Source: Oribacterium parvum
Lineage (GTDB): Bacteria; Bacillota; Clostridia; Lachnospirales; Lachnospiraceae
DNA: 27,061 nt
Reading direction: 5' to 3'
NCBI GenBank assembly: GCA_938022235.1
Contig: CALIEL010000248.1
Location: forward strand, 1 to 27,061
Below the pieces are notes generated by a model that saw nothing but the letters and a program-made list of their open reading frames with translations, ran no database searches and was not told the DNA's origin. A program made the translations under genes and the position numbers. Positions 8,180-16,148 of this stretch are shown piece after piece. How positions within the stretch are numbered: position 1 is the stretch's first letter; each line of letters begins with the position of its first letter.

Positions 8180-9025
8180 ATGGAGATACAGTTTCAAGAG
8201 GGAATCCAGGCGGAGATTACTTGTGTTCCGAATGCATTTATAGACGAATATGTAGCCGAAGCCAATGGAGATTATGTGAAGGTGTATCTGTATTTGCTTC
8301 GCCATCAAAAAGAAAAGCTAAAGGGCAAGGAAATCGGTGAGGCCCTTTGTTTAACTGACCAGGACGTGAAAAGAGCCATCCTTTTTTGGGAGAAAAAGGG
8401 GGTATTAAAAGAGGGAACGGCCAGAGCTTTGGAGCGGGAATTGCAGTCGGAAGAGGCGGCTCTTCTTTCCGAGGAAAAGCTGTCTCAGAAAGAGAGGCTG
8501 AGCCGTATGGAAAGGACTTCTTTTTTTGATGAGCAAAAACAGGAAATGGACGGAAAAAAGCGGGAAATCGATGAGGAAGAATTTGGCGGCATTTTGTTTG
8601 TAGCCAAGCATTTGATGCCTGTGGTAACTCCTTCCCATGTGCAGCTTTTTGAATATATGTATCAGTCTCTGGAAATGGATGCGGAGCTGATTGAATTTTT
8701 CTTAGACTACTGTTGCAGCCTGCAAAAGACCAACTGCCGCTATATGCAGAAGGTGGCGGTGGACTGGCACGAGTTGGGCATTCGAGATGTTCGGGCAGCC
8801 AGAGAGCATGTGAAGAATTTTGATATGGCGAAGGGCATGAAGGCAGGAAACGGAGACGGAAAGACCGGCGGAAATACATTTTCTTCGAAAGGAAAGGGCG
8901 GAAGCTCCTCCGGAGAGAAGAAGGGCAATCGTTTCCTGAATTTCAGTCAGGAAGAGGTAGACTATGATTCTTTGGCTAAGCAGAAGGCCTTAGAACGACT
9001 TGGACAGTTTCATACCGCTAAGTAG
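8180..9025 (+). CDS. DnaD-domain replication initiation protein
   Basis: The 281-residue product has two helical regions typical of DnaD/DnaB-type primosome proteins of Firmicutes. The N-terminal winged-helix-like part (about residues 15-80) contains YVKVYLYLLRHQ and a helix-turn-helix-like GEALCLTDQDVKRAILFWEKKGVL. The C-terminal DnaB_2-like domain (about 150-215) ends in YMQKVAVDWHELGI with the family's Y..K.A..W pattern. A charged, Glu/Lys-rich spacer (90-140) and a Gly/Ser/Lys-rich tail (220-250) surround it. These proteins help load the replicative helicase at origins and restarted forks. The next gene, 14 bases on, is the matching loader ATPase. GGGAAGAGATG gives a modest ribosome binding site. 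Confidence 0.88.
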   Translation: MEIQFQEGIQAEITCVPNAFIDEYVAEANGDYVKVYLYLLRHQKEKLKGKEIGEALCLTDQDVKRAILFWEKKGVLKEGTARALERELQSEEAALLSEEKLSQKERLSRMERTSFFDEQKQEMDGKKREIDEEEFGGILFVAKHLMPVVTPSHVQLFEYMYQSLEMDAELIEFFLDYCCSLQKTNCRYMQKVAVDWHELGIRDVRAAREHVKNFDMAKGMKAGNGDGKTGGNTFSSKGKGGSSSGEKKGNRFLNFSQEEVDYDSLAKQKALERLGQFHTAK

Positions 9026-9039
9026 AGAAGAGGCAAAGC

Positions 9040-9996
9040 ATGGCACTGAGTAACGGACAGGTTCAGGAGATACAGAGGATACTTTCAGAAAGACAGCTGG
9101 AAGCCCATAGAAGATATTTAGAGAAAAGGGAAGAGATATTCCGTAAGCTTCCGGAACTGGAAGAGCTGGAGGAGAAGGTTAGAGCCTTCTCTTTATCCGT
9201 TGCCGGAGAAATGCAGCAGGGCAATCGGGAAGGACTCCTTCGCTTAAAGGAGGAAATCGGAAAGCTGCATAAAGAAAAGAAAGCTCTTTTGGAAACTGCG
9301 GGCTATAGGATAGAGGATTTAGAGGAAGAAGAGCATTTTTGTCCCCTTTGTCAGGATACCGGATATGTGGACGGGAAGAAATGCCAATGCTTTTTAAAGC
9401 TACAGGGAGAGCTTCTGTACCGACAGTCCCGTATGGGAGCGGTGCTGGAACGGGAGAACTTCTCCAAGTTCCAGTTGGAGCGCTTCGACAATATAGAGAA
9501 GCTGGGCCAGTGCGGAAACAAAACCCTGCGGGAATATATTAAGGAGATTCGGGACTATCTGATAAACTACTGCGAAGAATACCCGAAAAATAACCGCAGC
9601 ATTTTATTTACCGGAAGTACCGGAACCGGAAAAACCTACTTCCTCCACTCCATAGCCAAGGCTCTGTTGGATAGGGGGGTCAGCGTATTGTATTTTACGG
9701 CAACAGGGCTCTTTGAGTATTTTTCTAAAAGAATGCGAGAAGAAGATACGGAAGACTATATCGAAGAGGTAGATGTTATCCTGATTGACGACTTGGGAAC
9801 GGAGTTTTCCAACAGCTTCACCACCTCCCGCTTTTTCGCTCTACTCAATCAACGGATATTAGACCGAAAAACCATGCTGATCTCTACAAATTTGAATTTT
9901 AAAGAATTACGAGAGACCTATTCCGACAGAGTGGTATCCCGCTTCATGTCCGACTACGAAATCATCCCCTTATATGGGAAAGATCAGAGACTGTAA
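9040..9996 (+). CDS. DnaC/DnaI-like helicase loader ATPase
   Basis: This 318-residue AAA+ protein has an N-terminal coiled-coil-like helical region (residues 1-95), a zinc-finger-like CPLCQDTGYVDGKKCQC (Cys 101, 104, 115, 117), a Walker A GSTGTGKT (192-199) and a Walker B VDVILIDDLGTE. The ISTNLNF...SDRVVSRF segment resembles the sensor and arginine-finger region of DnaC/DnaI. It likely loads the replicative helicase together with the DnaD-like protein encoded just upstream; the two form an operon with a 14-base gap. IstB transposase helpers share the fold, but the Cys4 motif and the DnaD neighbour favour the chromosomal loader. The ribosome binding site is weak (AGAGGCAAAGCATG), so translation may be coupled to the upstream gene. 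Confidence 0.9.
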   Translation: MALSNGQVQEIQRILSERQLEAHRRYLEKREEIFRKLPELEELEEKVRAFSLSVAGEMQQGNREGLLRLKEEIGKLHKEKKALLETAGYRIEDLEEEEHFCPLCQDTGYVDGKKCQCFLKLQGELLYRQSRMGAVLERENFSKFQLERFDNIEKLGQCGNKTLREYIKEIRDYLINYCEEYPKNNRSILFTGSTGTGKTYFLHSIAKALLDRGVSVLYFTATGLFEYFSKRMREEDTEDYIEEVDVILIDDLGTEFSNSFTTSRFFALLNQRILDRKTMLISTNLNFKELRETYSDRVVSRFMSDYEIIPLYGKDQRL

Positions 9997-10012
9997 GGAA
10001 AGAAAAATGCGA

Positions 10013-10037
10013 GGCGAGGTTAGCGGAAGCGTGCCCC
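10013..10037. repeat. isolated 25-bp fragment of the nested-hairpin element
   Basis: This block matches the inner right module of copy A (5496-5520) with one difference (GCGGAAGC for GCGGGAGC). It sits alone just after the loader gene; nothing recognisable from the element flanks it. Confidence 0.75.
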
Positions 10038-10122
10038 TGTTCCGAAGCCATAAGGACAAAAGCGTTCATCTATTTTCAGATACCGCCTCCCCAAAAATCT
10101 CTTCGACAAAAGTTTTTTCCTA

Positions 10123-10157
10123 AAAGCAAAAAAGAGCATAGACTTTTTCTTTGCTTT
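10123..10157 (+). terminator. possible terminator-like hairpin before prs
   Basis: AAAGCAAA (10123-10130) pairs with TTTGCTTT (10150-10157), with partial pairing of AAGAG and CTTTT inside. No T-run follows directly. It might end the DnaD-like/loader transcript or lie in the prs leader. The rest of 9997-10206 shows only the 25-bp fragment above. Confidence 0.3.
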
Positions 10158-10206
10158 CCTGTATTTTTAATCCGTAAGTGTCTATATGTTTGGAAGGAGA
10201 ATAGTC

Positions 10207-11433
10207 ATGGCTGATTCCAGAACTTCACAGTTCATTGAGCGTATTCCGGTAGGACCTTTGGCTTTGATGCCGCTAAAGTCCATTGAGCCCTTGGGAAAGA
10301 AGGTAAACGATTACTTGGTTACCTGGAGAACCAAGAGAGAAAGTGAGCATAAGGAAACTCTTGCCTTTTCAGGGTATCAGAAATCGGATTATATTGTTCC
10401 TACAAGAATTTCCCGATTCGGAACAGGAGAGGCAAAGGGAGAAATCCTGGAGTCCGTACGAGGAGTGGACATTTACTTGATGGTGGATGTGATGAACTAC
10501 TCCATGACTTATTCCATTTTCGGCCACGTGAACCACATGTCTCCGGACGACCACTATGCGGATTTAAAGAGACTGATTGCGGCAACCACAGGAAAGGCTA
10601 AGCGAATCAATGTTATTATGCCCTTCATGTATGAGTCCAGACAGCATAAGAGATCAGGCAGAGAGTCCTTAGACTGCGCAATGATGCTGCAGGAGCTTCA
10701 TGAAATGGGTGTGGAGAATTTCTTAACCTTCGATGCTCACGATCCCAGAGTCATGAATGCCATTCCCAGAGACTCCTTTGACAATGTTTCCTGTACCTAC
10801 CAGTTCGTTAAGGCTCTTCTGATGAACGTAAATGATTTGGACATTGATAAGGATCACATGATGATTATCTCCCCGGATGAGGGCGGAATGAATCGTGCCA
10901 TTTATTATGCCAATGTCTTAGGCTTAGACATGGGTATGTTCTATAAGAGAAGAGACTACACCCAGGTGGTAAACGGACGGAATCCTATCGTGGCTCATGA
11001 GTTCTTGGGAACGGATGTGGAAGGAAAGGACGTTATCATCATTGACGATATGATTTCCTCCGGAGAGTCTTTAATCGATACAGCCAAGGCATTAAAGGAC
11101 AGAAAGGCAAAGCGCGTTTATGCTTGCTGTACCTTCGGTTTATTTACCAACGGCCTTAACAAGTTCGATGAAGCCTATGCAGCCGGAATTTTGGCAGGGG
11201 TTTTGACCACAGACCTGATTTATCAGCCGGAAGAGCTGTTAAAGAGAGAATGGTATATCAATGTAAGCATGGCGAAGTACATTGCCCTTCTTATTGACAA
11301 TATGAACCATGATATTTCCATTTCCTCTATTTTGGATCCGGTGGGTAGAATTACAAAGAGAGTTGCTGAGTACAAGGAAGCCAGAGCTTCCCAGACAGAA
11401 CAGCTTAGCTTAGAGTTGGAAGATGATATGTAA
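10207..11433 (+). CDS. prs: ribose-phosphate pyrophosphokinase (long form)
   Basis: PRPP synthetase makes phosphoribosyl pyrophosphate from ribose 5-phosphate and ATP for nucleotide, histidine and NAD synthesis. The 408-residue protein is longer than the usual ~315, with an extended N-terminus; I recall such long forms in Clostridia. Visible motifs are the ATP-binding region MPFMYESRQHKR (RQHKR in place of the common RQDKK) and the PRPP loop DVIIIDDMISSGES, followed by the CCTFGLFTNG segment. I start at ATG 10207 because AAGGAG (10194-10199) lies seven bases upstream; an ATG at 10186 would precede that site. The 3' end overlaps the acyltransferase frame by 11 bases, so the two are probably cotranscribed. 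Confidence 0.92.
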   Translation: MADSRTSQFIERIPVGPLALMPLKSIEPLGKKVNDYLVTWRTKRESEHKETLAFSGYQKSDYIVPTRISRFGTGEAKGEILESVRGVDIYLMVDVMNYSMTYSIFGHVNHMSPDDHYADLKRLIAATTGKAKRINVIMPFMYESRQHKRSGRESLDCAMMLQELHEMGVENFLTFDAHDPRVMNAIPRDSFDNVSCTYQFVKALLMNVNDLDIDKDHMMIISPDEGGMNRAIYYANVLGLDMGMFYKRRDYTQVVNGRNPIVAHEFLGTDVEGKDVIIIDDMISSGESLIDTAKALKDRKAKRVYACCTFGLFTNGLNKFDEAYAAGILAGVLTTDLIYQPEELLKREWYINVSMAKYIALLIDNMNHDISISSILDPVGRITKRVAEYKEARASQTEQLSLELEDDM

Positions 11434-12535
11434 AGAAAAGAGAGGCTTGGAAACAAGCCTTCTTTCTATATTTCCCCAATATAGTTTTTTATTATCCCTT
11501 TTGGTGGTTTTTGTTCATAGCACCCATTTTTCCGTGGAAGAGTTGCAGAGAGTAGCAAGGCTACCCTTTTTTGAGAGCTCTTTTTTGGAAAAATGGGAGT
11601 TTTTCTTTTCGGAATTCTTAGGGCAGGTAGCGGTTCCCGGATTTTTCTTTGTCAGTGGCTACCTGTTTTTCCGGAATTTGCAGAGCCTTTCCCAATGGAG
11701 AGAGAAGCTTGGAAAACGCTTTTTTTCCTATGTCCTTCCCTATCTTTTCTGGAATACCGGAATGACTATCCTTTATCTTTTATTTCAAAAGGCAGACTTT
11801 AGTATTCACGGGATTTTTGAGGGGATATTTCTTTATCGCTATCAGCCGGTGTTTTGGTATTTTTTTCAGCTGATTCTTCTGACCTACGCCTGTCCATTCT
11901 TTGCCTTAGGTCTTTCTCTGTTTCGAAAATGTTTTTCTTCGAAGCTGGGGAACCTGCTTTTCGGCGTTTTTCCCCTCTTCTTTCTTGGCTTGGTGTATTT
12001 TCGTCTGGATATACCCTATCTCAATGAGGATGCGGCTTTTTATTATAGCTTTGGTGCTTATTTGGCATTGCTTGGTTTTGGTATTTTCGAGGAGGGGAAG
12101 AGTTTCTCTTATGAAAATACGAAGAAGAAATCTGCATTTTCCCCGTCTCTCCTCCTGCTCTCAGCACTTCTTTGCTATGGCTATACAATCTTGGGAAAGA
12201 CCATCGGACTTTTGCTTTTGGCTACGGTTTTCTACCGTATCAGTACGGCAGTTTTCTTGCTTCTTCTTTGCCAAAGGGGCTTTTTTGCCTTTGGAAAAAA
12301 GTATGCGGACCATAATTTTTATCTGTATGCAGTGCATTATCTTTTTTTGCGACTTTGGTTTATGCTGCAAAAGCATTTTTTTCCGGAAGCGGGAGAGGCT
12401 TTGCTCTTTTGCTTTTATAGTTTGAGCCCAATTTACTGTCTGCTTTTATCCCAAGCTACGGCTTATTTTCTTAAGAAGTATGCGAATCCATTATGGAGAA
12501 TTTTAAATGGAGGAAGAGGTATAAGAAAAATTTAG
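11423..12535 (+). CDS. acyltransferase-3 family membrane protein
   Basis: The 370-residue product is very rich in Phe and Leu with about ten membrane segments. The conserved N-terminal pattern LLVVFVHSTHFS (with the key His) and VAVPGFFFVSGYLFFRN, followed by the basic RKR-like loop WREKLGKRFFSYVLPYLFW, identify the acyltransferase-3 family (PF01757), which transfers acetyl or similar groups to surface sugars, peptidoglycan or antibiotics. The acceptor cannot be read from the sequence. The first ATG lies inside the end of prs (11-base overlap) with only a weak GGAAG site; an in-frame TTG at 11447 is an alternative start. Base composition is more T-rich than its neighbours. Nothing terminator-like separates it from the thiT promoter. 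Confidence 0.82.
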   Translation: MICKEKRGLETSLLSIFPQYSFLLSLLVVFVHSTHFSVEELQRVARLPFFESSFLEKWEFFFSEFLGQVAVPGFFFVSGYLFFRNLQSLSQWREKLGKRFFSYVLPYLFWNTGMTILYLLFQKADFSIHGIFEGIFLYRYQPVFWYFFQLILLTYACPFFALGLSLFRKCFSSKLGNLLFGVFPLFFLGLVYFRLDIPYLNEDAAFYYSFGAYLALLGFGIFEEGKSFSYENTKKKSAFSPSLLLLSALLCYGYTILGKTIGLLLLATVFYRISTAVFLLLLCQRGFFAFGKKYADHNFYLYAVHYLFLRLWFMLQKHFFPEAGEALLFCFYSLSPIYCLLLSQATAYFLKKYANPLWRILNGGRGIRKI

Positions 12536-12567
12536 AAATTTTTATGAAGAAGCAAAAATCCTTTATC

Positions 12568-12596
12568 TTGACGAAGCGCCCTAATCGGACTAAACT
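12568..12596 (+). promoter_or_regulatory. thiT promoter
   Basis: TTGACG (12568-12573), a 17-base spacer and TAAACT (12591-12596). The transcript would begin near 12603, exactly at the start of the TPP aptamer. Confidence 0.6.
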
Positions 12597-12603
12597 GGTA
12601 ATG

Positions 12604-12683
12604 TCGCTAGGGGCGCTGTATGCTGAGAGGTGAAAACCAACCCTTTAACCTGACCTGGATAATGCCAGCGTAGGGAAGCTATA
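12604..12683 (+). promoter_or_regulatory. TPP (thiamine pyrophosphate) riboswitch aptamer
   Basis: The conserved elements are all present in order: GGGGCGCTGTATGCTGAGAG, ACCCTTTAACCTGACCTGG and ATAATGCCAGCGTAGGGAAG. CTGAGA and CCTGG-ATAATGCCAGCG are the pyrimidine- and pyrophosphate-sensor segments of the THI element. It sits directly before thiT, so TPP should repress thiamine uptake. Confidence 0.97.
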
Positions 12684-12689
12684 GTGAGC

Positions 12690-12727
12690 CCTCCATTGTC
12701 CTTTGGACAGCATAGGAGGATTTTTTT
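12690..12727 (+). terminator. TPP expression platform: hairpin including the thiT Shine-Dalgarno, then T7
   Basis: CCTCC (12690-12694) pairs with the Shine-Dalgarno GGAGG (12715-12719); TGTCC (12697-12701) pairs with GGACA (12705-12709) inside. Seven T follow at 12721-12727, immediately before ATG 12728. The same hairpin can therefore hide the ribosome binding site and, with the U-tract, could also stop transcription. Which of the two dominates cannot be told from sequence. Confidence 0.8.
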
Positions 12728-13279
12728 ATGCATAATAACACCAAAAAGATTGCTTTGTCCGGAGTTTGTGTAGCCATGTCTTTGGTATTGGGAATGATTA
12801 ATCTATTTTCCCTGCCGATGGGAGGATCGGTTACCGCCTGCTCCATGCTTTTTGCCACTTTACCGGGATTTTTCTTCGGCGGAACCTACGGATTCCTGTC
12901 CGGTTTGGCCTACGGGGCTCTGAGCTTCATTTTGAAGCCCTATTTTTATAGTCCTGCCCAGTTTATTACGGACTATGTTTTAGCGTTTACCGCCTTAGGC
13001 TTATCCGGTTTATTTTCCCAAAAGAAACACGGCCTTTTTATCGGCTATATAGTGGCTTGTCTGGGACGCTTTTTCTTTGCCTTTTTATCCGGCGTGCTGT
13101 TCTTTGCTTCCTATGCCCCGGAAGGCATGAATCCCATTTGGTATTCCTTCAGCTATAACATCAGCTACATTTCCGTGGAAATGGTTCTTACCCTTGGGGT
13201 ACTTTTGGTTCCGGCAGTACACAAAGGACTGTACCGGATGAAGGGACAGCTGCTTTCCGAAGGAGCTTATGCCCGATAG
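12728..13279 (+). CDS. thiT: ThiT thiamine transporter (ECF S component)
   Basis: ThiT binds thiamine with high affinity at the outer face and works with the shared ECF energising module, which is not in this window. The 183-residue protein has six hydrophobic segments and family residues in SPAQFITDYVLAFTALGLSG and in YAPEGMNPIWYSFSYNISY, which line the thiamine site in known ThiT structures. The GGAGG site lies eight bases before the ATG and is part of the TPP switch hairpin, so expression should fall when TPP is abundant. Element copy B starts 25 bases after the stop and likely ends the transcript, since the next gene is convergent. Confidence 0.95.
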   Translation: MHNNTKKIALSGVCVAMSLVLGMINLFSLPMGGSVTACSMLFATLPGFFFGGTYGFLSGLAYGALSFILKPYFYSPAQFITDYVLAFTALGLSGLFSQKKHGLFIGYIVACLGRFFFAFLSGVLFFASYAPEGMNPIWYSFSYNISYISVEMVLTLGVLLVPAVHKGLYRMKGQLLSEGAYAR

Positions 13280-13304
13280 GTTACGAGTCTGAATTTAAAC
13301 TTAT

Positions 13305-13691
13305 AAAAGGAACTGTAAAATCAAAATATAAGAGATTTTTGGCAATATAGGTCTGAATGAGGGGTAGTCTGAACCCGATTCTTGCGAAAGTCCGGCGAAG
13401 TGAAGGACTGCAAAAAATCAATAATTGAAGCGAATGATGCAGTGTGGGTCTATAATAGGGGCAATCTGAGCCCGTCAGTACTTACTGAAAGCAAGCAAAG
13501 CGAAGCTTGAAGTTAGTACTGTTACGAAGGCGAGGTTAGCGAGAGCGTGCCCCGATTATAGACCCACACTGCATCAGAGCGCCTTCTAATAATGAGTGCA
13601 GTCCTTTACTGCGCAGGGCAAGCTAGCGAGAGCGGCCCCGACTTCAGACCTATATTGCTTAGAAGTCGGTTTTGATTTTACAGTTCCTTTT
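13305..13691. repeat. nested-hairpin intergenic element, copy B
   Basis: This 387-base copy has a perfect 22-bp terminal inverted repeat (13305-13326 with 13670-13691), a perfect 16-bp second arm (13342-13357 with 13643-13658), a 10-bp third arm (13403-13412 with 13597-13606) and a perfect 21-bp fourth arm (13436-13456 with 13555-13575). Inside are GGGGCA/TGCCCC and CAGTACT/AGTACTG. Compared with copy A, three adjacent positions of the fourth arm differ on both sides and still pair. Both outer ends run into T-rich DNA on the exiting strand, so it may work as a bidirectional terminator between the convergent thiT and cell-wall protein genes; it ends four bases from the stop codon of the latter. 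Confidence 0.92.
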
Positions 13692-13695
13692 TCTT

Positions 13696-14913
13696 TTAAT
13701 CCAGGTCGGTAACCTTCGGGGATTGAAGCTCTACGCTGTCCAGTCCCTCATCCAAGGTAATCACACCGCTGGCATTGACAGACCACTTATTGCCGTTTCC
13801 GTCACGGTATTTGGTCTTATTCTTCATGACTCTGCCGGATTCGTTCACCACGTAGCTTCTGTTTTGTCCGGGAAGGGTGACCTTCTGATAACGGGAGCCC
13901 TGATCCGCCTTTTGGAGACGACCGTTAAAGTACAGGTAATCCTGTTTAATGCCGGTGATTCCTCGACCGTTCTGATCAAAGAAACAGGTGATGTTGTCTC
14001 CGTCTCCGTCCACCAGATTCATTCTTCCGGTTTTTACGGAACAGTCCGCCTTGTTGGCTCCGCAATAGTAGTAGCCTTCAGGAGCATTGGAAGCAGTGCG
14101 TCCCTTCTGGATGCCGTAAACGGGATTGCCCTTTTCATTGAAAAGATAGCGCTTATCGTTGATTCTCTGGACTTCATACACCCCTTCGTTTCCGGCTGCG
14201 GGATGGCCGTTATTTTTAAGATAGAACCATTCCACATCTCCTGTGGACAGCTTACTGCTGTTTCCCTCAGGGCCTACGGTGGAGTACCAGGTGCCGCTTA
14301 AACGCTGTCCCATCTTGAATTTATTATCGTTTTTCTCTGCGAAAAATACATAGCCGGCAATTTCCGGATTGGCATCATTTACCTCTGCCCAACCGGTAAC
14401 CATGATACCGTTTTCATCAAATCCGTAGGAGGCATTGTCCAAGGTCTTTACCGCAACATGACCGTCCTTGGAGCGAAGCTTTTCTCCGGTACTTTGATTA
14501 AAATAGAACCAGTAGTTTCCGTTATTTCCCTTTCGATTTTCGTCGGCGGTAACGCCGGAGGGAAGGGGAAGCTGTTTCCAGCCGGTAATCATCTTTCCGG
14601 TACTGGGGTCGCAGTAATAATTATCATCATTTACCCAACCGGTCTGCATAATGCCGTTTCCGTCAAAATAGTAGAAGGAATCCTGTAATTTCAGCCAGCC
14701 GTCCTGCTTAAGGCTTCCGTCTTCTGTGGCATAATACCAAATGGTCTGGCCGTTCTGATTGATTTTAATCCAGGAGTTTTGCACCACAGAACCGTTATCA
14801 TTTTGATAAACCTGCTGTCCTCTGCTGTTTACATTCCAGCCGGCTGCGAAAGCGGTGCCGGAAAAAAGGCCGATTCCTGCAAGGAGCAGGAAAGGTAGGG
14901 TTCTCTTCTTCAT
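13696..14913 (-). CDS. secreted cell-wall/glucan-binding repeat protein
   Basis: The 405-residue precursor begins with a clear signal peptide (basic MKKR, hydrophobic LPFLLLAGIGLFSG, cleavage after TAFA). The rest is built of about 15 aromatic-glycine repeats such as QDGWLKLQDSFYYFDGNG and IMQTGWVNDDNYYCDPSTGK, the CW_binding/choline-binding repeat type used by Gram-positives to attach to teichoic acids, polysaccharide or glucan. No catalytic domain is visible, so it may be an adhesin or scaffold, and the ligand is unknown. I start at ATG 14913, with GGAGGA 4 bases upstream; a TTG at 14925 lies inside that site. A perfect 13-bp palindrome (14939-14951) lies in its leader. A TTGTTT near 15012-15017 with TAGTAT 17 bases on could be its promoter. 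Confidence 0.88.
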   Translation of the reverse strand: MKKRTLPFLLLAGIGLFSGTAFAAGWNVNSRGQQVYQNDNGSVVQNSWIKINQNGQTIWYYATEDGSLKQDGWLKLQDSFYYFDGNGIMQTGWVNDDNYYCDPSTGKMITGWKQLPLPSGVTADENRKGNNGNYWFYFNQSTGEKLRSKDGHVAVKTLDNASYGFDENGIMVTGWAEVNDANPEIAGYVFFAEKNDNKFKMGQRLSGTWYSTVGPEGNSSKLSTGDVEWFYLKNNGHPAAGNEGVYEVQRINDKRYLFNEKGNPVYGIQKGRTASNAPEGYYYCGANKADCSVKTGRMNLVDGDGDNITCFFDQNGRGITGIKQDYLYFNGRLQKADQGSRYQKVTLPGQNRSYVVNESGRVMKNKTKYRDGNGNKWSVNASGVITLDEGLDSVELQSPKVTDLD

Positions 14914-15001
14914 TTTGTCCTCCAAATCTCTATAGACAATCCTTAAAGGATGGTAAAAATATATTATTTCAGCTTCTCTTTATAATACTATCTTTTTCTC
15001 A

Positions 15002-15026
15002 TAGGAAAAACAACGAATTTTTCCTA
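15002..15026 (-). terminator. hairpin downstream of the methyltransferase gene
   Basis: TAGGAAAAA (15002-15010) pairs perfectly with TTTTTCCTA (15018-15026) around seven bases. On the minus strand it follows the methyltransferase stop by 26 bases. No separate T-run follows, and it overlaps the likely promoter of the cell-wall protein gene, so a terminator role is only possible. Confidence 0.4.
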
Positions 15027-15051
15027 ACGAAAAGGACAAAAAGCTTACGGT

Positions 15052-15975
15052 TTAAGAACGTTCTTCCCCTTGAAACCATCTGGCGGAACAACCGCAGGGC
15101 AGTACCTGATTGCTTTCTGCAATGGGCAAGCCTACTTCCTGGGAATCCACGATGCCTCCACGGCTTTTTTGAATCAAATCCTTCAGCATATAGGCCATAA
15201 CCCCCGGCTGTAATCCGGTGGTGTAGGAATTTAAGAGGAAAAAGAGGGCGTCCTTTTTCAAAATCTTTTCGCTGAGCTGTAAGAAGGGATAGATGCTGTC
15301 TTCGATTTTCCAGATTTCTCCCTTGGGACCTCTGCCGTAGGAAGGGGGATCCATGATGATGCCGTCGTACTGATTGCCTCTTCGAATTTCCCGCTCCACA
15401 AATTTCACACAGTCATCTACCAGATAGCGGATGGGGGCGGAAGCAAGACCGGAAAGCTCGGCATTTTCCTTGGCCCATTGCACCATGCCTTTGGAGGCAT
15501 CCACATGGGTCAGCTCCGCACCGGCCTTTGCTGCGGCCAAGGTAGCTCCTCCCGTATAGGCAAAAAGGTTTAAAACCTTGATGGGCGTTTTATCTCCCTT
15601 TTCCAGCCTTCTCTTTTTTTCTTCTGCAATCTTTTCGGAAAACCAATCCCAGTTGGCTGCCTGCTCCGGAAAAAGTCCGGTGTGCTTAAAGGCAAAGGGC
15701 TTTAAATGGAAGGTAAGGCTCTGCTCCGGCTTTCCGTTCAGCCCATAGGAAATCTTCCACTGCTTGGGCAGGTCGAAAAATTCCCAGTCTCCTCCCCCGG
15801 CCTTGGAACGGTGGTAGTGGCCGTTACATTTTTTCCACAGAGGATTTTTCTTCGGATTTTGCCAAATGACCTGGGGGTCCGGTCTACGCAAAATATACTT
15901 TCCCCAACGCTCTAATTTTTCACCGGAAGAGCTGTCTAAAACGGCATAATCCACCCAATTTTTTGCTAGAAACAT
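15052..15975 (-). CDS. class I SAM-dependent methyltransferase (RlmI/K-like, COG1092)
   Basis: The 307-residue cytosolic protein has the Rossmann methyltransferase motifs: VLNLFAYTGGATLAAAKAGA (motif I), THVDASKGMVQWAKEN (motif II) and the catalytic-loop GIIMDPPSYGRGPKG (motif IV, near residue 207). DPPSYG is typical of enzymes that make 5-methylcytosine or N2-methylguanine in 23S rRNA, so rRNA is the likely target, but the exact base is unknown. It lacks the N-terminal PUA domain of Escherichia coli RlmI; instead it starts with a short segment, YAVLDSSSGEKLERWGKYIL. AAGGAGG (about 15980-15986) is well placed before ATG 15975. The gene is divergent from the pseudouridine synthase gene. Confidence 0.87.
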   Translation of the reverse strand: MFLAKNWVDYAVLDSSSGEKLERWGKYILRRPDPQVIWQNPKKNPLWKKCNGHYHRSKAGGGDWEFFDLPKQWKISYGLNGKPEQSLTFHLKPFAFKHTGLFPEQAANWDWFSEKIAEEKKRRLEKGDKTPIKVLNLFAYTGGATLAAAKAGAELTHVDASKGMVQWAKENAELSGLASAPIRYLVDDCVKFVEREIRRGNQYDGIIMDPPSYGRGPKGEIWKIEDSIYPFLQLSEKILKKDALFFLLNSYTTGLQPGVMAYMLKDLIQKSRGGIVDSQEVGLPIAESNQVLPCGCSARWFQGEERS

Positions 15976-16094
15976 TTTTCCTCCTTAAAAGCCCGATAAA
16001 CTGGCATTTATCCTAGCATTCTTTTAGGAAAATGACAAGAAATGCCGGAAAAAGAAAAGAATCCCCTGGCCGCCCTTTTCGGATAGAAAATTTA

Positions 16095-16103
16095 TGTTAA
16101 AAT
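16095..16103 (+). promoter_or_regulatory. extended -10 promoter for the pseudouridine synthase
   Basis: TGTTAAAAT, within TTTATGTTAAAATAGGGG, gives a -10 at 16098-16103 with the TGn extension. Transcription would begin about 16110. No convincing -35 is seen. Confidence 0.5.
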
Positions 16104-16148
16104 AGGGGACGGTACAGACCGGATAAGGGAATTTCCCGAGGAGGAAGC

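Noticed and set aside
8238..8879. Minus-strand Pro/Ser-rich frame within the DnaD-like gene
   Set aside because: Composition is that of complementary Glu/Lys/Gly codons; no start signal.
9040..9996. IstB transposition helper
   Set aside because: The Cys4 motif, the DnaD-like partner gene and the lack of an istA or IS ends point to the chromosomal helicase loader.
13672..14301. Plus-strand open frame opposite the cell-wall protein gene
   Set aside because: It lies entirely antisense to a gene with signal peptide, repeats and ribosome binding site, and has none of its own; its hydrophobic look comes from the complementary codons.
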